NCBI GenBank assembly: GCA_013396755.1
Contig: VWZF01006911.1
Span: 484,351 to 548,350 of the forward strand
DNA from: Sclerurus mexicanus
Lineage: Eukaryota; Chordata; Aves; Passeriformes; Furnariidae
DNA: 64,000 nucleotides
Direction of reading: 5' to 3'
A model generated the notes under the pieces. That model ran no database searches. It was given only the letters and a program-made list of their open reading frames with translations, and was not told the DNA's origin. Position numbers and translations under genes: made by a program. Positions within the stretch are counted from its first letter, which is position 1. The number at the start of each line of letters is the position of its first letter. Positions 37,327 to 47,444 of the stretch are shown here, piece after piece.

Positions 37327-40300
37327 GTGCATACTATGAGATGTGTGAATATATATTATGTGGGTTTTAAGTGCAGTCTTTTAGCCTACATGTGGGCCTT
37401 TTGAAGCTAATGGGAGATTTACCAGGGGCTTTTTCACAGAGCTGTAGGCAAGAGTGGAATCCAGAACATATGAATATTATACTATAATGACATGGTGTAA
37501 ATCATCTAGTTTGACCTACAGTGATTTAGAGGCTATTAAATTTCATCCAGGTATCCTACACCAAGCCAGAAAAACATGTGTTTGACTAATGCATAAATTG
37601 TATTTGGCTAAAACCTATTTCCCAGAAAGGTATTCATTCAGTTTCCATGTAAAGACACTTTCCATGCACCAGTTTCTTTGATAGTTTGTTTCAAAAGTTA
37701 TTTTACCTATGTGTGCTTCCTCTTTAAATTTACTACAGTCTATGGAGTCAGTGATGAGAAGTCAAACTCCTGCTTAAATTCCCAGCCATAATGTCAACAA
37801 CTTGAGTACTGACTTTCTTCACTTCAATGCCATGCCATGGGCATCCCTTCGAGATCTCTTATGCTGAACTGTTCTTTATCATGTTACATCCTCCCCCAAG
37901 GAATAGCTCTGTGAATTGTTTTCACTTAGTTAGCTTTCTTCTTGATATGTTGCCACAGAAAACATGTTGTTTATTTGGTAATTAGTGTCATCCATTCACT
38001 GTTGTCTGTGTGCACCAGCTTGGCTGGGCCTTATATGGATAAGAGGTCTGATATGAGTGACCGCACATACCTTGCAACACCCTAATTGTCAGTAGAATAA
38101 AACCAGATCAGATACAGACAACTCCTTTTGATTTTCGGAATTTGGAAATACTGTAATTTTTTTGGTTTATAAACCAGTCATAGTATGTGGCTATAGACAC
38201 AAAATATTTAAGTCCCTAAAGCTGACTCTCCCAGTTACTGATTTTTCTCTTTTCTTCTACTCAACACATAATTTAAAATGAAGGCAAAAAATAGTTACTC
38301 TGTGACTTCTGGTAAGACTTTTTCATGTTAAATAGGGTGTAATTTTACTGCTGGCAGATATTACAAAATACAAGGATCGTTAAAATTAAAATATTAAGGA
38401 GAAGAGTGTCTTCATTTCAGGCACACAGTGGTGCTTCTTAAATTGGGTTCTGTAGCGGGCAGGAATATGTCACTATAAAAAAGGGGGGAAAATGGAATGC
38501 CATGATTATTTTAAAGCTTGACACAAAACTATAAATCTCTTTCAAGTGAAGATACGCAGATCTTTGTGTAGACCTCTGCAGCTAAGCAAACCAACTAGCC
38601 TTTGATGTACTTATAATTATTAGGGGCTGAGGATTATGTCTTTAGGCAAAGCTGTCTAGCAGTGGGAAGGTATAGATCAAAACTGACACCATGACACAAG
38701 CAAGCAGAGAGGTGAGATGAGGTGGAGCCAAAAATAGCGTGGCATTACTATAGATCTTTGGTAAAACAAATAATTCCACTTCTTGAAAAGAACACAAGGA
38801 GGGGAGCAATTAGTGCCTGTAAGCCCTCAACAGACTAAAATCCTCACTACCAGTTGGAAATTTTAAAATGTAATTAACAAAAAGCTAATCATCAGAATCG
38901 AGAAGAAAATTCAGCAGGTCCACTTCTATGGGAACATGCTGTTACACTGTCACTGAGGCAGGTGTGCCAGCCCATGAATTCAACAGGATGCCATGTTCAA
39001 CAGTGCTGGCTGCTCCACACTCCTCTTGAAACCAGCCTACATCAAGTACAGCATCCTGCCAGACCAGGCTCTTTGCAGATGGCAGCAGTCCTGGTAATTC
39101 CAGGCCTACACATGAACTCATTACTTCCTAAAATTCCGATCCAAAGCCCACTGAAGATGGTGGAAATATTTTCACTGTATTCAGCAGGCTCTGTATCAAG
39201 TGCTGTGTGTGGCTTGATGTGCTTAAGAGAGTGTATATATGAGTACAGTTAAATAATTTCAAATTACTACAGATCTTCAAAGACGCTCATCTTGGGTGGC
39301 ACAAAATTTAGAAAGTGCTTGTGGAAACTAATTTCTTGCCATAGGTGAACTGCCAATCATACTTAGAAAACATTTTTCATTAAAAGTGTTTTTCTGGTTC
39401 TCTGGGGAAAAAGTCACATTATTGGGGGAAGGGGGGGAAGAAAAAAGGCAAAAAAAAAGGCACAAAGGATTTGATTCCACAGGGTTTGATTGACTTAAAC
39501 TGAAAATCTAAATAAATAAAATAGGAGATCTGACATCTACACTGAAGGGAGCAGTGCTCCAAAAAACTGTAGCATAAACAGGTGTCCCCTAAGTCTTTCC
39601 AGACCACAGTTCACCTGCGTATGGGACAATACCTTTGAAGCATGTCACAAATATGTTACACAGTGAAATAAAGATCATGCCATGAAATAAAGGCTAAGAT
39701 TCTCAGTTAACCTGAAACTTAATAGATGACAGGAAAATTATGTGTGAGCCAAGGAAGAGCAGGAAACGAAGAAGGTTTTGCCATCAGCATCAGAGAGGGA
39801 ATGTGAGAGTAAGGAAGAAGTCTATTGCTTGAGAGATGGAAGGAGTCATTACGAATCAGAAGAGGAAGACATGTTACCAACTAGGCTAATGCAGGGCCAG
39901 AGAAGGTTACAAACACAGGGGGACAATACTAAATATAGTCTTGAAATGCAAGCAGGCTCCCCAGGACTGTCAGGAATAGGGGAAGATCTGAGTAAATCAT
40001 AAGTGATTTGGAGGTAGCAGACTGTATGCAAGTCCAGGCTGGTATCTCAGATACACCGTATGGAAGTCAAAACAATACAGCATGTGTCATTATTAATTAT
40101 CGCAAAGAACATGCAAGCCATTCGATATGAAACACTACCACAGAATTAAGACGAAAATAAATTCTCCACTTAAGGTTCAAACTGGTGATGTTGCTTGCCA
40201 ATAAGGTGAAACATTTAGAGTCCCTACATTTTGAATGTCATTTTACAAACAGTGTGGGAAATTGGACTTCGGTCTTTGTGAGAACTGATAAGATTTCCTC

Positions 40301-43300
40301 TCTCACTTGCAAACATTATGGAATATTTCCAGAAATATTTTAAAATTCTATTTTAAATGGAAAAACTTCAAGCACTTTCATGAGACATTAGTGAACCACC
40401 ATAATGTTAGTCAGTCTCATCCAGCATTTCAGAACAATGCAAGTATCTGAACATCAGTGTTTTTGTTAAGATACCTCTATCAGAAATGTTGCCTAAACAT
40501 TAGTGCTACTAATATTCTGAATTTAATTCTAAGTAGAAATACAAGGTTTTCCAATTTGCCTTTCAACTATGCAGCAGTTATCTGTCTTGTCACAACATGA
40601 ACCCCTTTTGGGTGAAAGCTGTTGATTTGAAGGTTAAAATCATCCTGCTAGGTCCTAATGCAATTTGTTGGAAGTTGGCCTTGGGAAACTTCCTGACACT
40701 GCCTACATATGCTCTTCGTTGGATATTCATTGAGCAATGATGTCTGAAGGGCTGAGTTCTTCACCTCCATGATCATTATTAGTTATGGCATTTCTTAACA
40801 GGCTGTGCCTTGTCAGTTCGTTGCAACTCAGGTTTTACATTAGCAACCTCCAGCTTACAGCACCGAACAGACACACTGTACCACCACAGACAGTGCTGTT
40901 CCAGGGGAGGGTATGCCAGGCTACACCCATAAACAGAATTTATTAGTAACCTACATGTATTGTCAATATTGAATAAATATTTATTCTCTCTTTTAATCAA
41001 GTGAAATGAGGTGCACAGCATACATTTTAGGCAGGGCTGAATGACAACTCCCTGACCTCGTTAAGAAACTCATAGGTCTACTACAGAAATAATTCCAGAG
41101 AAAATCTTTGGCAGAAGAAACCATAGTATCTGTGGCCAGTGGTCTGCTCATCAAACAGGAGTGGGGAAAGAGGAGACAGCTAATGCTGGTTTTGAGACAT
41201 ACGGTACCATTACTTCAATCTTCTCATCCCTCAAGATGCATTTTCACAGGCTGTCAAACATAAAATCTTATGAGAATAATTTTCCTTAGAAGATTTGAAT
41301 TAGATGAACAAAATACCTGATTCTGCTAAAACTGTAGTTCACTTGACACTTCATCTTGCTCAGCAATATTCTCACCAAACTACTGTGCTCTGGGGGTCTA
41401 CAGGTGTTTTTAGGATGTGCCCACAGACGTCCTTAGCTTTGAGGGTGGCTCCTTCAAAATGGTATCTAGCAAACTGCAATCCTCTGATGAACTGAGAAAA
41501 GCCGAAATTCAGAAACTTTTAAGATAATCTATTTTTAGTTTTATCTTGACACAAATTTTGATATCATATATGTGAGGAATCTACCAATGATTATAGACCT
41601 CTGGATGATATCTATACATTTCAGATGAAATTATATTGTCATTCTGCGTTATTCATCAGAGTTTGAAACTTTTCCTAAAGTCTGAGTTTGAAATACACTA
41701 TGTTTGAAGTGAGTTCTGCACACAGAAATATCTTGACAAATTAAATATATCTGGGGCAAGATGGAGCACTCTCAAAGGCTTGGGAATCAGCCAGGAGCAC
41801 TGACTCATCTTCAAGTAGTGCTGAGCTGAGTTTTGGGGATGGGTTAACTCAGGAAATTTCATCAGGAATATGAGAATGGTTCTCTTCTGTACTATTAGGA
41901 GCAAACATTATACTATGAGATATATATAAATATATTTGAAATATGTGGTAAAGAGGTTCCAGCACAATCTCAATAGCACTTCGTTGCCTCTGTTTGCTTA
42001 GGTTACTGTCTTCTAGAAGAAGAACGGGTGTTCAAGAACTCCAGGAAGTGACCATTGGTGAACTGAGTGAAAGCTCCAGGGAGCAGGGATTAGAGGAAGA
42101 GGACTGGACTTGGGAAATGGTTAGGGGATAGAGATTTGTTTGAAACTGCATTTTAAAATTTCTGGCTCTGGCATGAGTTTTTCTCCCCCTCTCAAAATAT
42201 TAGAAAAATATAGCAATTTACATATAAAGCACTTGTTATCCTTCAGTTTCACTGGGTCCAGAAAGTTCATACATCATGTCATCTTTTTTTTGCCAACAAC
42301 AGTTTATAAAATAATAACATCACAAAGAAAGGACGTTGGAATAAACTATAATAAAACAAAACCTGTGGCTGAGATTTCACATGTTTAAAGTGAGATCCAA
42401 TCTGCAGCGAAACAAACTCATGGGAGATTCATGATTATTTTCATATAAAATGAATTGGATGCAAATTCATTACTGTTTAGAGACTGAATCTCAGTGACAG
42501 TTTGTCCCTAGGGGCATTGAAAACTATTTTAAATCACTCTGATAGTTAATTATTCAGCAAAAGACTTTATCTTATAAAATTACTTTAATAATTTATGCTA
42601 ATGGGGCGTTGCAGAGGTAACTGTAGGACTGGTCTGAAGAAGACTCTGTGCCTGCACATTTACAATGAATTGTAGTAACACGTGTATTACATTTGATATG
42701 TAAGACACTTGTGATCACCTCAGGTTTTTTCTGTCCTTCTCCCTGCACATGTGCCTACAATGCTATAAAGGCTCTTAGTATGAAGTAGCCTAACTTCAGA
42801 AATCTAGTAATAATGGTAGTTGGCAAGGAATTAAATGAAGACATATTAGAGCTTAGATTTTCTGGATTAAGTGTCAGAGAATAGATAATAATGAGATGCA
42901 AGTCCTAGGTATCTCAGTTATATTTGGTGCAGTGGACAAATACCTAAGAAGTAAGAGAAGAGAAAGCAAAGGAGATGAAACTGTACAATTTAAAGAGTGC
43001 CCAGTAAGGAAAGATTTAAACAAATGTTCTCTTTTTGGAATTCCGGTGGTGAAAGGGCTTGACCAGAGGCCTGGTTGTGGTGGAAAAAATGTTTGAAGTG
43101 ATTTGAGCATGAAAATGAAACACACTGAAAAAAAAGAGCTCAGGACAGGCATTGCTTGATTCCTACTCTGCTGACAAGGGAAAGAGGTGATACTGTATTG
43201 CATAGCCTTGAAAATCATGGATTTATGCAATCTGTAGAAACAGTCACATAAATGCATATAGTGCCTCTCTGCACTTCTACGGGTTGGAGTGGCATTTGTT

Positions 43301-44160
43301 TGTATGCTCTGGGTAAACATGGGGACTGACAGTTCTAAAAGCATTCTATGTTACCCAAGATCTCAAAGGTTTTGTGACCCTGACTCACAAAAAAAATTTT
43401 TTGAATTTTAATACTATTCTACTTCTTGGCCTGGGACAAGGACAAAAGCTCACTGATCTCCTCTAATATTCAAAGATGCAGAAGAACAAGCAAAACAGAA
43501 TTGTGCATATTTTACACAAACATTTTGAGGTGGGTGTTTTTTGTTTTTTTTTTAGTCCTTTGTCTACTTTCTCTCCAATGGAGATCAACTCCCTAGATGT
43601 ACATAAACACCTCCTGCTTGGTTCATGCTACAGGGCATGAAATCAGAATGGTGTAGTGTATCTCTTGCATGTATCTCTTCACACCCATTCAGAAAAAACA
43701 AAAGGAGAAAGTGAATGAGTTATGAGTCCCCCTGTCTGAAAAGTTGACTTTGTTTTAGCTATTAATCTAACACTGCAACTTCTGCACCAGTACTCCTTAA
43801 GGAACAGCAAGAATTCCACTGCATGCAAAGCTGTTGCTTTAAAGCCAGGATCTGAGCCTGTGGTCACAGCAGTAAATGTTCCATCCGAATCTGCCAAAAC
43901 CCTAATGATGGGTATGACTCCCCTTATTCACACAGTGTGCACCAGAAAATATTTGGAGGTGAATGAGACTGCCACACCTGGCCTTTAACGCTGATATGAA
44001 CAACAATTTTCAGATTCTGTCCCTTAAACTCTTGCACTCAGTTCAGTTTGTCCAGCCTGAACTTTTCTATACAGCCATAGGATGAATCTTTTTTGTTTCA
44101 TAGCTATGCTCACGTGGGCACTGAAAGGCAAAGTTAAGTTATTTTTACAAAAGTCTTTCC

Positions 44161-44211
44161 TTAGTTATGAATAAAAACATGGTTCTTTAGTTACAAATAA
44201 AAACACGGTCT
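44161..44211. repeat. 26-bp period tandem duplication next to a WDPCP exon
   Basis: ttagttatgaataaaaacat followed by ggttc (44161-44185) repeats as ttagttacaaataaaaacac followed by ggtct (44187-44211). It lies about 120 bp downstream, in the transcript sense, of the exon at 44331-44433. Confidence 0.8.
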
Positions 44212-44330
44212 CACTTTCAAAGAACACAGCGCAATCAAAACAATAACCCCTCTACAAATATAACAACATGTTCTACAGGACAAGTATTGATTAAAACAAA
44301 AAGGGCTTTTTAAACACCATTAATTCTTAC

Positions 44331-44433
44331 CAATTCCAGTAGTTATTGATTCCGCATCAATGTCATTAGCCTTTCTCTTTGCCACTTCAGCTAGTGCCAA
44401 TTCACCCTTATCTAGCGCAAGGTAATGGATGTC
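44331..44433 (-). CDS. WDPCP: WDPCP conserved exon (DIHYLALDKGELALAEV)
   Basis: A 103-bp minus-strand exon. The acceptor is ttatttccaaag at 44434 and the donor GTAAGAATT at 44322-44330. It reads DIHYLALDKGELALAEVAKR, then KANDIDAESITTGI plus one base, with no stop. This is nearly identical to human WDPCP as I remember it (DIHYLALDKGELALAEVARK, then ASDIDAESITSGV), which makes the gene call firm. It starts in phase 0, directly following the Met that ends the upstream exon, and ends in phase 1, which the ELLG exon at 20068-20203 completes. The segment is an alpha-helical repeat-like part of the protein downstream of the N-terminal beta-propeller. The other two frames contain stops. Confidence 0.96.
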
Positions 44434-44837
44434 CTTTGGAAATAAAGGAGGAGAAAAAAGATTAATCTAAAATGAATCTCATAGGAGCAACAAAGGGGAT
44501 TTTGAAAGAAAGAGGTTCTTTTATTTCTTAGATCACAAACACAGATGGAACTGATGAACCTACCTTTACATTTTAATTCCCTCCCAATGCAAATTTATTA
44601 TCTTACTTGAGCTGTTGAATACAGCAATGAATAAAACTCTGACAAATCATGCACTGATAAAAGTGAAGTTATTGACTCAGTGTATGAAAGACACCAATCC
44701 GTCTACTTTTAAGGTAAGGTCTGGTTATGCAACATGAATTAAAAGAGGGTTGATAGGAGGTGGCTCTGTGTAAACCAGATCTGAAGTGCTAGAACTCTTC
44801 TGGCTGGCAGCCCATATTTGAAGTGTGTTAAATGTAG

Positions 44838-44947
44838 ATGTGGTGCTTAGAGACATGTTTTAGTGGTGGACCTGGCAGGAATGGCTTAACAGTTGGACTT
44901 GATCATCTTAGAGGTCTTTTCCAATCTTAATGATTCTGTGATTCAAA
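44838..44947 (+). mobile_element. CR1 LINE 3'-end fragment, sense
   Basis: The plus strand reads ggtgcttagagacatgtttt, agtggtggacctggcaggaa, ggcttaacagttggacttga, tcatcttagaggtcttttcc, and ends aatcttaatgattctgtgat. This is the standard 3' terminus of avian CR1 (consensus 'ttggactcgatgatcttagaggtcttttccaacctaaatgattctatgatt'), including the ATTCTATG-type octamer tail in which CR1 ends instead of poly-A. It is 5'-truncated, as most CR1 copies are, and moderately diverged. Confidence 0.88.
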
Positions 44948-45260
44948 GGTTTCCACCTACTACATCAGTTTTAGAGTAAAGATCTGTAGGGACTAATTTT
45001 TGTTTGAAGGCTGTCATGTTACACTCACTGTTCCTTGAGTAAGGTGATGGGGGTCCACCTTGTGCTGATACTAGAGGTAATAAGAGTGGCTGCTTAGTGG
45101 GTTCAACATCCACACAGCTGACATGATACCTGAGTCATTCCTGGACAACAAGGGGTTTCCCAAAAATGTTGTTGTCAAGCATGAATAGCTGTTAATATTC
45201 TAGATCTAGTGCTTCCACTAGGGTCAAAAATCAGAGGACTGCAGCAGGGGTGTATCATTA

Positions 45261-45555
45261 TATAGAATTATAGAATGCTTTGGGTTGGAAGGGACCTTAA
45301 AGCCCATCCCATTCCAACCCCGTGCCCTGGGCAGGGACACCTCCACTATCTCAGCTTGCTGCAAGCCCCATCCAACATGGCCTTGAACATTTCCAGGGAT
45401 GGGGCAGGCACAGATTCTCTAGGCAATCTCTGCCAGCGCCTCACCACTCTCACAGAGAAGAATTTCTTCCTAATAGCTAACCTAAACCTGCCCTCTGTAA
45501 GTGTAAAGCCATCCCCTTCTTGTTCTATCCCTACATGCCCTTGTCAAAAGTCAAG
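45261..45555 (-). mobile_element. CR1 LINE 3'-end fragment, antisense
   Basis: The plus strand begins tatagaattatagaatgctt and tgggttggaagggaccttaa, then runs through agcccatcccattccaaccc, gggcagggacacctccacta, aacatttccagggatggggc and gaagaatttcttcctaatag to ctatccctacatgcccttgt. This is the classic reverse-complement view of an avian CR1 3' region, so the element lies on the minus strand with its octamer tail at 45261-45275. Identity to the remembered consensus looks high (roughly 85-90%), making it the youngest repeat in the window. It is truncated at its 5' end near 45555. The apparent ORF at 45275-45574 on the plus strand is simply antisense CR1. Confidence 0.95.
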
Positions 45556-47225
45556 GCTTTTTGTTGTACCTTAATATTTGAGGTGAAAACCTTTGTACTA
45601 TGTACAGCACCATTTGTGGGAGAATATATTCCTGCTGACAAATATAGTTTCATTGCCCTTGATTTTGGCCATTGAAGTAAAGTTTCATCCTTGACCATTA
45701 ATAAGGCAACAATTAATTCCCTTCTCATTTGGCATCATGCTGCTCTGTGCATGAACTGTGACACAGGAAGTGAGGGAAATCCAAGAACAGCTAGCAAATC
45801 TTTTTTCCCCACTTCATTGCTGAAGATGTCATTTGGTATCCAGAGATTTGAGTCATTCCACTGTTCTGCAACCCATCTGCATGCAGGAATTTAAAGGGAA
45901 AGGAGTATTTGCTGGAAATATTGACCTCTGCATACCATAAAAGCAACTATATTCTCCGCAATGCAGAAGATTTCAGGTAAAACTGTCATTCTTGGTGTGA
46001 ATTTACTGCCATCTTCATCAATATGACAGAAACTCTTACAGGAAAAGTGACTTTGGTCTACAAAGAGAAGTTATATAGAAAAAAGTGAGAGTAACAGTGT
46101 TAGGAGAAAGACATGCTGCTCTTATTAGCTCCTCCTTTGATAATTACAATAAAAATATTATAACAAAAATAAGACCCAAACTGGGAATGTTAAGGAAACT
46201 GAGATGGATCATGCAGGAAAGCCTGGCACTGACTTGCAGGATCCCCACAGTGTGCAGGACACAGCAGCATTTTCTCATCACCAGCACAGGTGTGACTTAA
46301 AAAATGTGCAAGTGTCTTCCAGCAAAGGAATGAGTCATGAACTTGTGGCGAACTCTGCATTTCCTCTCTTTGTAGGTCTAACGTGGTTGTCAGGAGAAAA
46401 GGGTCTGAGTAGCAAAGTATGACTTCTATGAAGATTAAACAGCAGATATTGTCAGCTTATTTAGATAACAATAGAAAACCCAAGGGCTCTTGGACAAGTC
46501 TGAACTTACAGAGATTTGAATGTATTTAAAATACATTCTGACAATGCTTAATGACTGTCATTTTGTAGTTTAAACTATGAGAAGTACTGCACACCTCCAT
46601 GCAATTTTAAATAATAAACTCAGGGATGGGATGGAAACAGCTGCAGAAAGTGATGAGGTTCTGTCAGTGAAGAGGTTGTGTGTTCTGTGTGGACCAAAGC
46701 TGATGTTCTTTGAGACCTTGGGTTTGCCCGTTTTCCGTTTTGAGTAAAGAAATGTAAAGATGCCACATAGCCATCATTAACTAACAGGGTCTTTGTAAGA
46801 CATAAAGGTCAGCAGTAGATTGGTAAGTGGCTTTCTTTGTCATTCCTCAAGTTGCTGTCATGAAGAAGAATAATCAAAAAAGTAGCTTTTGTCTCATCTC
46901 TAGCAAACAACCTTTAGAAAGAAAAGATTACAGATAGAAAATTTCCTAATTAGACCATTTCAGAACAAATGTAGGTGTTTCTCATTCAAATAGACCAGCA
47001 AAATTGGCTTTTCTAAGAATTTATAACTCTGAGTAGAATTAAACTAGAAAATTAAAAAAGAGAAAGAAGAAACACAGATTACAAGGTGCTTTAAAGAATG
47101 ACAGAAAAAGAAGAATTAAATTAGCTGAATATTCATAACAGATCTTTCGTAAGAATTTATCAGTCCAAAGATCACATCCTTCTCAAAAACAATGGTGACA
47201 ATAAAAACAATTTCCAGCTACTTAC

Positions 47226-47444
47226 CAGGAGCTCGCTGAAAGGACTGTATTTTATCATTTAACAGTTTGCTTACTTTTTGGACTACTTGCTTTTTACCCT
47301 CACCTTTGTGACTCACAGAGCTGGCCGTTGGTGAGCAGAAGTCATTTGAAACACTGATGTGCATTTGTCTATAGGATATTTCTGGGCAACACTCCAACAT
47401 TTCTTCGAAGCATGCACTTTCCTCATCCGTGTATCACCCAAGAT
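47226..47444 (-). other. possible cryptic or alternative exon inside WDPCP intron
   Basis: On the minus strand a consensus donor (CTG|GTAAGTAGC) lies at 47217-47225 and an acceptor-like ctgtcag at 47445-47451. The enclosed 219 bp is a multiple of three. Entered in phase 0 from the upstream WDPCP exon it would add about 44 residues beginning ILGDTRMRKVHASKK and then meet TGA. A different frame is open from 47433 to past the donor, with a protein-like reading (DEESACFEEMLECCPE, then SHKGEGKKQVVQKVSK, then QSFQRAPG), but that frame is not reachable from this acceptor without a stop. Human WDPCP, as remembered, has no exon here. It could be a regulated unproductive exon, an exonised fragment or chance. 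Confidence 0.25.

Larger units (their letters stand above)
20204..44330 (-). other. WDPCP: large WDPCP intron (about 24 kb)
   Basis: Bounded by donor GTAAGAATT (44322-44330) and acceptor ttaacag (20204-20210). It holds a MIR-like SINE (29200-29362), two tandem duplications (24070-24208 and 33575-33618) and short TG/CA simple repeats. Open frames up to 204 codons occur (for example 21156-21770, minus), but they are rich in Phe, Ser and Leu as expected from T-rich antisense DNA and have no recognisable domains. Two AT-rich, motif-dense stretches (36880-37030 and 42400-42620) are flagged as possible conserved non-coding elements. Confidence 0.6.

Noticed and set aside
42874..43344. 156-codon minus-strand ORF tested as a WDPCP exon
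   Set aside because: Leu/Ser-rich chance frame; does not match the protein, and the exon phases from 44331 to 20203 already join without it.
45275..45574. 99-codon plus-strand ORF
   Set aside because: It is antisense CR1 3' UTR sequence, not a gene.
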